From assembly GCF_022539665.2 (NCBI RefSeq), contig NC_081335.1, forward strand, positions 9,460,449 through 9,524,448: a DNA stretch of 64,000 nt, given 5' to 3'. Below are positions 22,887 through 34,394 of the stretch, piece after piece. The stretch comes from Daphnia carinata. Taxonomy: Eukaryota > Arthropoda > Branchiopoda > Diplostraca > Daphniidae. The stretch's first letter is position 1. The number at the start of each line of letters is the position of its first letter. The notes beneath the pieces are model-generated. The model was not told the origin of the DNA and searched no databases. It saw only the letters and a program-made list of their open reading frames with translations. A program made the translations under genes and the position numbers.

Positions 22887-23461
22887 TTACCATGACTCCA
22901 ACTGTCGAGGTTCGATCGGCGAATTCGGCGTCACCTTCAAATTGTCGACGGCGTAAGCTTGCTTGACTTCAAACTGGCTTTTACCATCACGAAACGTTAA
23001 GGCGAAGTTTACTAAGGAAGCCGTAATGTTAGACGTGGCTCCGTCATACGAGACGACGTTGATGCGTTTGGATGGCCCAACGAGTCCCAACTTTCTTACT
23101 AATCAGCGTGGTGTCGCTTCCGGTATCCAGGACCGAAAGTGTCGACCCATGTCTCGCCAGCCACGACACGAACCGGTACAATCTTGAACTGTACACGTCG
23201 TTTTACGGTTTCCAAGTGGGTCAAGGTACCCAGGGATGCTGTCGAAGGTGGCGCTGATGGAGCAGTTGGATCCGCTAGCCTCTTCAATGTGGTGAATTCA
23301 GATCCATGAAGCAAGGTGTGGTGACGGGTTCCAGTACAATCAACGATTGTACAGCTGACGTCCCTAGGACATTCCTTGCGTTCGTGTTTTCCCGTAAGAC
23401 ATAACAGTAATCTTCCGGACTTGAATACTTTCTCAGCCCTTTTCGTGGGCGTGAGAGACAT
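22887..23461 (-). pseudogene. BEL/Pao zinc-knuckle and protease region
   Basis: Two overlapping ORFs (23461-23099 and 23090-22887) give a Cys-rich knuckle (CLTGKHERKECPRD...CTIVDCTGTRHHTLLH), then VRVVAGETWVDTF and VGPSKRINVVSYDGATSN, which align with the DUF1758 aspartic protease of BEL/Pao. A frame change separates the parts, and the catalytic DTGS-type motif falls at that change. Confidence 0.7.
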
Positions 23462-23515
23462 GAAGACGGCGCAGGTTGAGAGATGATGGCTCCTGCCATT
23501 GCATACAAAGCATTT

Positions 23516-24881
23516 TCACCGTTCCGTCTTCCCGGCTTGCATCTTCCCCGAAGTTGATCGGCTGCTTGGAGGCATGGTTGCTGAAGATGTTGACGCCACT
23601 ACTTTCGAACCTTCCATCGTCGATACGTGTCCAATGGTCGACGTGTGTGGGAAGCTGGGTCTCCTGACGGGCTTCCATTCGTCGAACTTTACGCCTTTGG
23701 ACATCGACGTGGGTAAAGACTCGAATACATTTTTTCCATGTTGCTTGCTCATGGATTTCAGCGTTACCCAGTCGTCTAAGTCTAGAACATTCAGTTCTAC
23801 TCCTGTCTTTTTACGTTTCTCGTTCCACTTATCTTTGAGGTAAGGCGTTAATTTTGCTTCCAAGGCCATCAAAGTCATGCGGCTGTGTAGCTCATGGGCA
23901 TACTTCGACTTGGAGAGCGTGACTACTGCACCAAGAAGACGGTTTGCGAAGGTCTTGAGGCTGGCAGCATCTAGGCTCTTCAATGGCGGGACCTGTAGAA
24001 GGTCGTCGAGGTATGTCTCATCCATGATTTCCGTACGACCGTACACTGCGTCCAAACGTTCCCCCACCACGGAGTACATCGTTCCATCGGTAAGACATTC
24101 ATCGATCTTCGGCTAGCAGCTCCTCCAACAGAAAAAGAAGTACCCGAGAATCTTCATACTCTTCATACAAGGCCTGGAATTTGGCCTTGTATGGCCTAGC
24201 TTGGCGTTCGCTCATGCTCCTTAACGCCTTGTTGAGGGTTTCTGTGATTGAAGTTGTGTTTGCTTCCATCTGAGCCCTTGCCGTTTCCAACTTCAATTCC
24301 AGCTTCAGCATCTGTGCTTCAGTCTCCAACTCCCCTTGGGTTGATTGTTGGAGAAGGCTGGCTGGTTTAACGTTGGTACGCCTCTTTCCAGATAACGTGG
24401 TACTACATGTGATGTCCGAAGCTGATGTCCCGATCGAGCTGACGGGCTGATTTGAGGAAGTGGCGTAGCGACTTGCGAATTTGATGATTTTAACGTGATC
24501 AGTTTCGAAGTCTACTTCCCACTTGTCACATACTTGACGTTGCTGCTCAGTGAGGTCGGATATACTTTCTGTATATTGGTTGTGAATTACTTTGACCTCG
24601 TCGTAAATACGAGTCAATTCGTCACGCCATGCTGCTACTTGCAATTTCTTCAATCTGATGGCTCCCATCTTGTGGTCTTCCACAGCCTTTCTGAGTTGTG
24701 TCGTTAACTTCGTGTGGGCCGCCTTTCTCTTCCCACATTTCTTCTTGAGATCGTTTTCGGGAAGTAATGGCCGTTCACTCTTCTGCCGTTCGGGTTTCGA
24801 TGCGTCTACCTTCGGGTTGGGGCCGTGTTCCAAAATCTGGCAAATTTCCATATTTTCGGCTTTGGATACGGCTTCACTCAT
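23516..24881 (-). pseudogene. BEL/Pao gag
   Basis: The N-terminal ORF (24881-24099) begins MSEAVSKAENMEICQILEHG and is helical and charged; the C-terminal ORF (24079-23516) has GERLDAVYGRTEIM, then LLQVPPLKSLDAASLKTFANRLL, the pattern of DUF1759 Gag. The two ORFs are in different frames, with a break near 24090, so one indel interrupts the gene. In an intact element this forms the capsid. Confidence 0.75.
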
Positions 24882-25106
24882 GACGTAGAAACGTTATTTT
24901 AGGCTGAAAGAGTCACACGTTAACGGATGTCGATGATTGATGTAGATACACCGATCTTCTAGTCAGATGGCAAACGCGTGGTGGACAGGTGGGTGCCTTC
25001 AGGCTGGCGTAGACGTCTGCCAAAGGTTTACAGGGAGAATACCCGACAATTTACAAATCAAGCGAGGGTTTTACTAACGAGGACGGGAAATGCACGTATT
25101 CGTCAA

Positions 25107-25127
25107 TTCCCGGGTTTCGGCACCATT
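25107..25127 (-). other. BEL/Pao primer-binding site
   Basis: The minus strand reads TGGTGCCGAAACCCGGGA immediately after the LTR, complementary to a tRNA 3' end and typical of BEL elements. Confidence 0.8.
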
Positions 25128-25536
25128 TGTTACTGACTCTCGTGCAAAAGTAGCAACAGAGAGAGATGAGGGGGATGAGAGATGAGGGTGAAATGTAATG
25201 ACGAACGAGATGATGTAAAAAAGGGAGAACTGCTTTATTTCAGGGTTTGAAATAGAAGCAAAGACCGCACGCTTGCTTGGGCAACAATGAGGGGGACAAA
25301 ACGGAGTCGGGCCTTTAAACAAAAACTGCACAAAACGGCGACGAAGAAAAAACGAGACAACTTGTCTGGGTTTTTAGGAATGAAAAAAAACGAAACGACT
25401 GTCTGGGTCGGCTACTAATAGAATACTACCCCTTTCCATCGAAAGGGGAAAAAACAAAACCAAAAATGGGCACACGATAAAGCGTAGGCCCGTGCCCCCT
25501 ACAGCCCTGCCCGCGAGGGCAGCACCGTAGGTGACA
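25128..25536 (-). repeat. BEL/Pao long terminal repeat (solo end)
   Basis: Starts TGTTACTGAC on the plus strand and ends GTAGGTGACA at 25536, giving TG...CA ends with imperfect inverted tips. The left edge is fixed by the adjacent primer-binding site; the right edge is inferred from the inverted tip, and L1-2 coding begins right after it. The other LTR is not in the window. Confidence 0.65.
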
Positions 25537-26575
25537 GAAACTATTAGTGTGGCAAATTTAATTAAGGAAAACACAAATGGAAAAAGCTTAATAATAACAG
25601 ATTTGAAAGAGAATGAAACATAAACATAAAAAAAACCCAAATGTACACTAAGCATTTTTTTCATCTTACCAAAGATTATATTCCCTTGATAAACACAACC
25701 CAGTGAAAAGGCAGGAAATAGTAAAAAGTTTAAATGTTAAAATAACCCAGGATATGAATTTTAATCTAGTTAAAAAAATCAGAGAAGATAAAGTATGGAA
25801 CGCAATTGAAACAATGCCACAAAATAAATCACCAGGAATAGACGGACTGCCTGTTGAATTTTACAGAAAAATTTAGCCTTGGTTAAAGGAAGAAATCACT
25901 ATAATGTTTAACCATGTATTAGATATCGAGGAACTTAGCGAAACCAAGACTACCAGAATTATAACTTTACTATACAAAGGAGGAAGCCGAAAGATTTTAA
26001 GTAATTGGAGACCTATTAGCCATTTATGCTCCGACTATAAAATTTTAGCAAAAATTTTAACTTTAAGACTCAAAAAAGTTTTACCTTACATAATAATCCA
26101 AGACCAAACAGGAAGGTTAGCCAACAGAGACATTAGCCAAAATTTAACCACATACCGTAATGTTATTGAATGGTTTTCAACGCAGGACACATATAAGGGA
26201 GGCAATGTAAAAGAAAAAGGTGTGGCAATTGTTAGTTTAGACTTCGAAAAAGCATATGACATGGTGGATCGTACTTTTTTATATGAGGTTTTATCAAAAA
26301 TGGGATTTAGCCAAATATTTAGTAGAAACAAAAGATCCTTATATGAAAGGTCTTCAAGCAAGGAGTATGTAAACGGGGAAATGGGGAAAAATATTAAACT
26401 GAAAAGAGGGGTAAGGCAAGGCTGTCCATTAGCAATGTTTCTGTATATAATTTTTATCGAGCCATTTTTAATGTCCATCAAAATAAAAATTCAGCCAACT
26501 CTTATTGCAAACTCTAAAAATTTATTCAACGCCTTCGTGGACGACGTATCTATTTTTTTTACAAAATTTGGATGA
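25537..26575 (+). pseudogene. L1-2 linker and reverse transcriptase
   Basis: Motifs in order: NKSPGIDGLPVEFY, a stop at about 25876, then LSNWRPISHLCSDYKILAKIL, TGRLANRDISQNL, SLDFEKAYDMVDRTFLYEVL (motif A), LKRGVRQGCPLAMFLYIIFIEPF (motif B) and NAFVDDVSIFF (motif C, FVDD). The frame ends after motif C. The copy is close to intact over the RT, with one clear stop upstream. Confidence 0.85.
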
Positions 26576-26599
26576 TTTGAGGAACCTAGAACTTTGTAT

Positions 26600-27666
26600 A
26601 GAAGAATTTGAGCAAGCAACCAACTCAAAAATAAGATAACGAAATCTAATTTAATAAAACTAGGGAGTTGGATTAAGGAAAAAAACTTGCTTTTAACGTG
26701 GATAGAGGAAAAAGACTCAATAAAAATGCTGGGAATAGAATGGTACAAAGACACAGGATCCACCATAAACAAAAATTGTGCTCATTTACTGTCAAAAATT
26801 AAACAGAGCTTACAAGGAACTTTTAACAGGATACTGATGCTGCAACAAAAAGTTGCATTCTTTAATAATTTTATGTGCCCAAAATTTTATCATATTGCAA
26901 AGATTTTACCAATACCCAAATTTTACACAGAAAAAATCCAGCAGCTTGGACAAACATTTATTTGGCAACATAAGCTTGAATCACTTGCCAAAAGTGAACT
27001 TTACACAAATGTAGCAGAAGGCGGATTAAGCCTCCTGAATGTCAAGACCACATATGAATCCCTATTTTTTAAATCAATTTTAAGAGATTTAACAAAAGAA
27101 CCGTGAATGAAAATGGGAAACTGCTCAAATATTGGATAGGACTCAAATTAAGAAATATATTCCCAGTAAAAACAGGACCAAATAGCGAAATAACTCCAGC
27201 CCTTTTAAGAAACCCTACTAAATTAATAACCGAATTAAGTAAAATAATAACAATAAGCCGGTGCACAGTAACCAAAGAAATATACAGTGTTCTAATTTTA
27301 AAAGAATGTAAACAACCAAAAATTATTTTGAAAAATCCATTAACCAATTTTAAATCAGCTTTTAAGGCATTAAAACAAAATTTCTTATCTCCTCAGCAAA
27401 AGGAACACCTATTTTTACAAATACACAATGCCCTTCCAACAAAAGATAGACTTATTAAATGCAAACAACTTTCAGTAAAATGTGACCAATGTGAAGAGGA
27501 CGAAAATTTACTCCATTTATTTCAATGTAAAATTACTGAGCCAGCAGTCAAATTAATACCGAGACGCATCAGTAATATTTATGAGAAAAAATTTTATCCA
27601 AATATCAAACAACTTTTTCTTTTAGATTTAACAAAAAAACACAGAGAAAAAAGAAAAGTTAAGTAA
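26600..27666 (+). pseudogene. L1-2 thumb and C-terminal Cys-rich domain
   Basis: Two ORFs in different frames (26687-27106, 27103-27666) continue the RT: MLGIEWYKD, a segment with FNNFMCPKFYHIAKIL and GQTFIWQHKLE, then a C-terminal CDQCEEDENLLHLFQC knuckle (CX2CX7HX4C-like) near 27480, as in zf-RVT domains. The 4-nt overlap at 27103-27106 looks like a frameshift rather than a real gene junction. Confidence 0.75.
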
Positions 27667-27884
27667 CATTTTAGCAGTAAATCTATGTCTTATAGTCTGG
27701 AAAAAAAGAAAGAAAGCAAATTTTATGAATATTTTTGTAAATACCCTAGCAAACGAGGAAAAAACAATAAAAGAATGCGAGGTCTACAAAAAATGGTTTT
27801 TAATTAATTTAAGTCGAAGAAAAAAAATAAGGTTAAAAAATTTAAAAAAATCATAGTTAAGCTACGTCGGGTCCCGTTAGTACT

Positions 27885-28777
27885 TGAACTACCTTTAGGA
27901 ACCCCTGCATCAGATTAAACAACTGTTCGCCGCGTCCATCCTGGTGCAGGGGAATCCAATGGTTCACAGGAAAACATATAATCATTAGATCCTGGAGGTA
28001 ACCACTCAGGGAAAGCTGGATATCCTAATGCCTAGCCTGGATTGGCCACGAATTCGAAAGGAGACTGCAACCCTGCCAAACAACATCCGAGAAACCATGT
28101 TTCCCTTCAACCAGCAGCTTCTCCCTACCAGGACCAGATGCCATCGGTTGGATCCCACCAAGGATGCTACGTGCCCTATTTGTCTACAACATCCAGAAAC
28201 CGATGAGCATCTGACATTCCAGTTTCCTGGCCGTCTCATCGTTTGGAGATGGTTGTAGGGAACTATGCGTCAAATGGGCTGCAGGTCGTCAAACGAGGAC
28301 TTGATTCGTGGCCATTTTGGGCCTATAGGTAATCTCCGGCTAGCATTTACTCTTCTGGTTGCTTACATCTTCATCACCTGGAAATCAAGACTTCACAACC
28401 GCACTCCTCGTCAAGAAGAAGTAGAGAGCTTATGGAAAGCCCTCTGCCCTCCCCAGAAAAATTGTTCTCTTGCAATTTAGTTATTATTATTATTTCTATG
28501 TTTCTTGTTTTGTATCAATTCCCATGTCTAAATATGTTAACATTTGTTTAATTTTGTTTTTGTTTGTATGTAACCTAACTCAAAATTCTTTGCATTTGTT
28601 TGTTTTTGTTTATACAGTAAGTTTCTTATCCCGACATTGCCAAATTTTATTTATTAGTTCTCCCCAATAAGTCTGTATCCAAGGAACCCTATTGTTTGTA
28701 TTTTGTTTTGCTTTTCTTTGAAAATGTCATATTGTAAGAAAAATTAATTTTTAATAAACGTTTATTTTACAAAAAAA
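27885..28777 (+). mobile_element. L1 family 1 3' fragment on the plus strand (L1-1d)
   Basis: The plus strand encodes the C-terminal end of L1-1 ORF2: SLDWPRIRKETATLPNNIRETM, FNQQLLPTRTRCHRLDPTKDATCPIC...ETDEHL (a zf-RVT-like Cys/His finger, about 28130-28215), then a second piece to the stop near 28480. A 3' untranslated region follows, with AATAAA at about 28755 and an A tract ending near 28777. It is opposite in orientation to the neighbouring copy L1-1c. Confidence 0.8.
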
Positions 28778-28871
28778 AATAGATGACTTGAGGCGAGGAG
28801 CCCTATTTCATGATCGTGCATGTTGATCGGGCGTCTGCACTAAGCTTCCATCGGAGGAATTGCAGGGGTTC

Positions 28872-29584
28872 CTAAAGGTAGTTGGGTCTCTTCATGACTG
28901 CTACAGGTGCGGTGTTGTTCTTGTAGAGTGGAAGTAAGGTGCGAAGAGGGAAGGACATCCAATAACGAAGTAGAGAGCTTTCTGGACTACTGGGGCCTAA
29001 CAAAATTCTATACAAGGGACAGAGGAAAAGGGAACGGTAGAAGAGGTGTGTGTTGACCATTCCCAGTCCCCCTTGGCTCACAGAACGATATACTACAGTT
29101 TTGTTCGGCCTTTCTACTTTTCCCATCCATAGGAATTTCATGACAGCCTTTAAAATCTGATCAGACATATTTTGATTACATGGTAATACCTGTGCAATAA
29201 ACACAGTTCCGGAGAGAGCCTTCGACTTGAGGAAAATTACGCGGTAGAGATTAAAACGTCGGCATGCATTCTCTGTTACAGGATTGACATTCCTGTTACA
29301 GAGTACATCCTCTGCAACCAACGGACGAAAGTGGTGGGATAGCCCATGACATCCAGAATTCTCCAGAGGACTTCCCTGTTAACCAGGTCGTAGGCATTTT
29401 CAAAGTCAACTCCAACAATTGCAGCGCCGATACCTCGAATTGGAAAGCTGGAAGAGTCATGGCTTCCCCGGTCATCAACGTATTGAATGACATCTCTGTA
29501 AAGTACTAAATTATCGAAAATCAATCTACCAGGTACCCCACCTTGTTGGTGAGGCCCTATGGTAGATGACAGTGTCTGCCTCAA
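28872..29584 (-). pseudogene. L1-1c RT remnant joined to C-terminal part
   Basis: The first ORF (29584-29276) has PHQQGGVPGRLIFDNLVLYRDV and VGVDFENAYDLVNREVLW (motif A), ending after MSIL. The next (29321-28872) starts in the thumb region (FIAQVLPCNQNMSDQILKAVMKFLW), so motifs B and C are missing: an internal deletion of roughly 0.8 kb compared with L1-1b. Confidence 0.75.
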
Positions 29585-29611
29585 ACGTGAAATGGGACGT
29601 GTAGTAGTAGT

Positions 29612-30880
29612 TTAGTAGGAAACAATCACTGCTGAAATATCCTCTTTGGTCGATAAGCAAGTGCCATTAGAGGCAATGATCTTATCAATGCGACATTTGC
29701 GGTAGTTAATTCTAGCTCTATTAACATGGAAGATATTAGTTTCCTCTACTTCTTGACCCTTAAGGCAGCGGGAACGAATCCCATACCCTTTGAGTGTGCT
29801 CTCCTCCAAAGACTTTGAAAATTTCCTCAACTGGTGAAAGGCAACCCAATCAAAGGTATCTCCTTCGGCCAACTCCGGAATGCTCTACTGATAGAAAAAC
29901 TTTGTTTCTCTAATTATTCGAGCTCTTTGCTTAGAATAATCTACTGAAATGCGCTTGATACCTGATTTCAGGGCACTCTCCCGCCGATTTGCTACATTGC
30001 TTTCCCTAAGAGGATGTTTGGCAGATTCCTGGATAAAGTTAGTGACATATTTCTGGAAACCTTCTTCTGAGAATATAGAAGTATTTAATTTCCACAACCC
30101 AGCAGGAGATCTAGTATGATGCGGGAGGTCACGATTGCAAGTAAAGGAAGATTGTACTGACTTATGATCACTAACCGATAAAGATTGCAAACAAATATTT
30201 AAAAAATTGTCTGTAAAGGTTCGACTAGCATATATCCTATCAAGTCTAGAAGAACCGGTAGGGTAGTGAAAGGTATGACCAGGTTCGCTATAGTTTAGCT
30301 TTTTCCAAATATCTACCAGATCAAGATCAGTAACCATTTCTTTCAAAGCATAGCTGACGACATTAGGTGAGGTAGGAAGGAGACTGGGTTGTTGCCTTAT
30401 CTTGGATGTCGTCAACGCAGTTAAAATCGCCTACCAACACGAAGGGCAGTCGAGTATTAAGTGTGTAAGCAGGGACGGTTTGACGAAAGAAATTGTTTCT
30501 CTCAGTCTTAATGTGACTACCTGACGGGGCATAGATGTTAATGAACCTGAAACATTTCACGTCAATAGAAATTAGCCTTCCGTCTGTTTCTAGCTGTATA
30601 CGAGAATAGTCCAGACCATGTCAAATAAGAATGGCTGTTCCATTTTTGTTGGGACCGACATTTGCCAACAAATGGTAGCGGCTTTCATTAATTGGGCAAG
30701 TATGAAATGCTACCTTTGAAGTCCCATAATATCTAAGTTTCCGTCCCTGCAAAAGTTTAAAAGAATTTGACGTCGCTCGACTGGCTTAATTCCTCCGATG
30801 TTGATAGATGCAATTTTTAACTTTGTAGTCATTTGCTGGGGTTTCTTGGGTTGGGAAACGGGCGAGGTCGGTTTAGGATT
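29612..30880 (-). pseudogene. L1-1c ORF2 endonuclease and linker
   Basis: EEP motifs are spread over frames: IASINIGGIKPVERRQ (30830 on), FINIYAPSGSHIK, VLVGDFNCVDDIQ, then the closing SLSVSDHKSVQSS and the linker LWKLNTSIFSEEGFQK. All four catalytic boxes of the domain are recognisable, but at least three frame changes break it. In this copy the ORF1 tail and ORF2 start lie in one frame (QPKKPQQMTTKLKIAS), unlike the ATGA overlap in the other copies. Confidence 0.75.
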
Positions 30881-31879
30881 TTGGTTGGTCAAGGTAGTTT
30901 CAAATCTTTTATTTAGGTGTACAGTTGAGACTTTTAGGTGGTCTATAGTTATGTCGGTTTCAATGGTCTAAATTTCCCCCATGTCGGGTTCGATCGAGTC
31001 CATGGAAACTATCATGGGTTCAGAGGTGCCGGTTTGGGTCTCGGGTATTATGGTATGGAGTGGAATGGTCTTTGGTAAGGGATTGTCGGTGGGTTGAACT
31101 AGTGGGGGTGAAGAGGATGGAATTTCAAGGTTGGGAACCCTCTCTGAGAGTGGGTCTTGCAACCCACACTCAAGGAGGGCTTTGGAAACTATGGGGTCTT
31201 CAAGTAAAGGTATAGTGTCGGGGATTTCTACAATTGTCTCTGCCTTTTTGGTCGGTTTACTAACTGGTATTGGGGCAATGGTGGGTTCTTTGTTTCGTCT
31301 TAAGGTTGGGCAGTTGTAACTAAAGTGGCTTTCGCCGTCACACAGTCGGCAAGTAGGCTTCTGTCCATCATACTTACCCATGGCACGATAACTGCCAATA
31401 GTTATGTATGATGGAATGTTTTTAGTGAAAGTCATCCGTACGATCATCCAAGTGGGAAGGACAGGGTACAAAACTTCGTCCTCTACCACTCGATAGCGTT
31501 CCCACCGAGCTTCAGTTACAGTTCCAAATTCTTTCAGACGGGTTTGGACTACTTCCAAGTCTAAATTCTGCGGAATTCCTGCAATTCGAACAAATTTCTC
31601 CGGAATATTGCTATCCCTGATGACTTCTTAAACTTCTTTCCTTTCCAATTCTGTCCTGACGATCCCACTGTGTCGGGACAAAAAAATTGAGGTATATGCC
31701 TCTGACGTAAATGTAATTCTAGCGACCTGATTTCTTTTATCTAAAACAGCAGCTAGGCCTAAGAGATCCTGTGGCTGAACTTTCAAACTACGCACGAACC
31801 CATGTACCGCACGCATACTCAATCTCGGGGTTTGAAACCCAAAATCGACATCTACGGTATTGAGCCACTTGGCAGCCAT
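30870..31879 (-). pseudogene. L1-1c ORF1
   Basis: Starts MAAKWLNTVDVDFGF at 31879; after a break the RRM-like part and the knuckle follow (CRLCDGESHFSYNC, CX2CX4HX4C), with the Pro/Thr-rich tail. Breaks occur at about 31628 and 30967. It aligns along its length with the ORF1 of L1-1b. Confidence 0.75.
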
Positions 31880-32286
31880 TGTCCCTCAGGCAATGAAAAC
31901 AAAGTGGATAAGGGGAAGGGAAGGTCCGCACAAACAAAAAATATACAAAATAGGCAAAAAAGGGTAAAACTCGAGAAAAACAACAAAAACACTTTTCAAC
32001 ACAGAAACAAAAATAAATAATGGTGTAGTTACATTTTCTTTTACTGTACAAATTTTACAATTTACTCTAAGTGAAGATGTTATTTTTGGGGCCTAACCGT
32101 GACGCACGTGTGGGGAATATGAAGAACGAGATGGGAGCTGACGGCCGGAATGGACACCGGAAGACCGACTTCAAATTGACGACGCGTAGTTTACATCAAG
32201 CCACACCTTCTCGCCGGCTGCTAACGTAAGCGATTACCCAGCCGTCAAGAATTGTGAGAAAAGGAAAAGTTAGTTAGGAACTTGGC

Positions 32287-33300
32287 CTAGATTACCTGAA
32301 AAGATTTCAGGCAATCACCAGCACCACTTGGTCGAAAATCAATCAGTCGAGATAACTGGGGATCAGTTGAACCCGTATAAGATAAGATAAGATCTTCTTC
32401 AGGTAGTAGATCGTTTTCTTCTGTTTGGTATGCCAAGTGTTTCGCTATTATCCTGGTAGTTACTTGTATGGCCAAGAGCTTCATTTTCCTCTTCAGGTTG
32501 TTCCACCGTCTTCCAGGAATGCTCAGGGCTAGGGATATTGCGTCGTTGCTCGGTAGCCAAGACCCGAGTGAGCCAACGACTAGAGGAAGTACAGAGCCCA
32601 GGTGTTTGTACTTCTCTATCTTCTTATCCCTGGCCTTCTCTAAAACTTCTGCGCTGCTCAGAGGCACGGTTACGTCAATGATGATGGCAGGACTCGTTGA
32701 GTTTACTGCGATGTCCGGTCGCATTCCAGTGGAGTCAACCGCCCGATTTACAAAAACGGACTGGCCGTGTGCCTCCGCCTCTGTCACCATAAGATCTAAA
32801 ATAGAATTGTGTCGATTAATTGACTGAGCTGAGTTTACTTGGCAACAACAGACGATATGGTCTGTTGTTTCCAATTTGCGACAACCAAGACGACATGTCT
32901 TGGCTGTGGACTTAGATCCTGGACACCCTCTGACTGGTAGTCTTCCGAGTCTGGTTTGGTGAAGGTAGTGCCATTCTTGAAACGCTAGGGGTTTTCTGGA
33001 AGAGATGAGTGCTGCCGTGTCCTTAACCATGTCGAGTGCATGTCCCGTCGCGACTTTTCCTTGTTGTTCCGACAGTAGCCTGGATGTCCATCTTCCTCTA
33101 AGGGTGGTTCTGAGTCCTCTGACAGCTTTTAGGGAGATACAAGAGGTGTCATGGGCATTGATTATGGAGTATTGTTCCCCCGATACATCAATCTTGATCA
33201 ACTTTAAGTGGCCAGCTGCCCCCTTCGAACGCGTCCAGAGGTTCATGGATGATCCTTCATTTGTTATGGCACCAAGACCTTTGTCCATTGACCCTGCCAA
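32287..33300 (-). pseudogene. R-b CCHC finger and RLE domain
   Basis: One open frame carries the finger CRLGCRKLETTDHIVCCC, then RPDIAVNSTSPAIIIDVTVPLS and RDKKIEKYKHLG. The RPD...D...K endonuclease signature is intact here, making this the best copy of the domain. The ORF runs on into the tail. Upstream coding is in another frame. Confidence 0.8.
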
Positions 33301-33487
33301 GTATTCGTTAATTGGTATGGGGAATGGTACTTCTCTTCTTCCGTAGCCAAGTCAGATGGTCTCCTCAAGTTGTGCCATGGCTACTTCGCTTACGGACTCG
33401 TCCTCGCTATCCAGGAGTTGCATCGCCCTGGCAATGGTCCAGATATCAGCTTCCTCAGTCAGAGGAAGCATTCCAAGTCCCCCAACT

Positions 33488-34378
33488 CTACGTAAAAAGT
33501 CTCTGCATGCGACGTCGAGGTCGAAGAGAGCACAAATTTTCCACTCTGCCAGACGCCAGATGGTGAGACAGCGCAGGCAGTAGGCAACACCTGTAGACTT
33601 CTAACTTCTGCCAGGGAGCTAAGTTGGAGTCTACTACTTTGATTAAGTTTTCTAGTAGTGAAGTAGTTGGACGGAAGGTAAGTCGAGTGCCTAATGGTGT
33701 TCCTAGGTAGTCCTCTTGCTCTTTTTCTGCCAAAGGTCTTATTTCGGCTTGTCCAATTTTCAGTCGATTGTCTGTAACAGATTTTCCATTAATAAGTGTT
33801 AAGGACGTGCACTTACCTGGATTAAACTTCAAGCCTAGCGAGGTTGCCGTGTTCTCTATGGCGTTGAGAGTTCTCTGCGTTTCCGAGACTTATGATCCTA
33901 CAATGGCGATGTCGTCCGCATATGCAGTGGTCGAGACCCTCGCTCCAAAGGCTGTGAATCCGGTGTTATGGGATTTGGTTGTCCGAATGATTGGTTCAGC
34001 TGCCAAGTTGAACACTACGCTGCTTAGTGGGTCGCCCTGTCGAACACCAGCCGTTGGATGAATCTGAACAGACTCTTGCCCGACAGCAAACTCCATGACG
34101 TTGTCCGAGTAGATGTCGCTGAGGATGGGACGGAGCTGAGCTGGCAGTGGTAGACTCTGAAACAGACAATTTAGAATCGGGTGAGGGATCGATCCAAAAG
34201 CATTGAAGAGGTCCAACCAGGCAATCACCATCTCCCTCTTTGACTGTTTCGCCTGTTCGATAACAGTGTGAAGGAGATGTGTGTGTTCCTGGATGCCCCT
34301 GACACCTGGAAGAAACCCTTTTTGCAACAAAACAAACACAAACACAAAGAGAAGCGCAAAAAGCTCATCTGCATCCAA
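33488..34378 (-). pseudogene. R-b reverse transcriptase
   Basis: Contains REMVIAWLDLFNAFGSIPHPIL (motif A region), GVRQGDPLSSVVFNLAAEP (motif B) and STTAYADDIAIVG (motif C, YADD). A frame change near 33880 separates it from the next part (KFNPGKCTSLTLINGKSV). The N-terminal end of the longer ORF is formed by non-family sequence. Confidence 0.8.
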
Positions 34379-34394
34379 GTAGTAACTGAGCTAA

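Larger units (their letters stand above)
22500..25536 (-). mobile_element. BEL/Pao LTR retrotransposon, 3'-truncated, one LTR
   Basis: The minus strand holds LTR (25536-25128), primer-binding site, gag (24881 down to 23500), a knuckle region, a protease segment and the start of the RT-linked region (22859-22500). Everything after that is missing. Gag has the BEL-type DUF1759-like segment and the protease region matches DUF1758. The order is normal for Pao/BEL. Several frame breaks show decay. Confidence 0.85.
25537..27860 (+). mobile_element. L1 family 2, plus-strand copy, 5'-truncated
   Basis: AT-rich L1 element with linker, RT and C-terminal domain but no endonuclease or ORF1. The reading begins right at the BEL LTR edge (ANLIKENTNGKSLIITDLKEN). 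It ends in an A-rich tail near 27850. It differs from L1 family 1 in base composition (much higher AT) and in sequence. Confidence 0.8.
28858..32071 (-). mobile_element. L1 (Tx1-like) LINE, copy L1-1c
   Basis: Reading down the minus strand: 5' region (32071-31880), ORF1 (31879-30870), endonuclease (30840-29885), linker (29872-29612), RT piece (29584-29276) and C-terminal part (29321-28872). The 3' end stops at a sequence that reappears inverted at 27885. The RT core between motif A and the C-terminal part is deleted. Confidence 0.85.
32072..34380 (-). mobile_element. R2-superfamily LINE, copy R-b
   Basis: Reading down the minus strand: RT (34312-33488), then the C-terminal region with finger and RLE (33300-32287) and the tail (to about 32072). 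The RT is 5'-truncated just upstream of the segment KGFLPGVRGIQEHTHLLH. The tail abuts L1-1c in the same way as the tail at 21179 abuts L1-1b. Confidence 0.8.

Noticed and set aside
27103-27106. stop-start coupled genes in L1-2
   Set aside because: The overlap falls within the continuous C-terminal domain of one protein, so it is a frameshift.
27885-32071. L1 twin-priming inversion
   Set aside because: The poly(A) end lies between the two inverted pieces, which is not the twin-priming arrangement.
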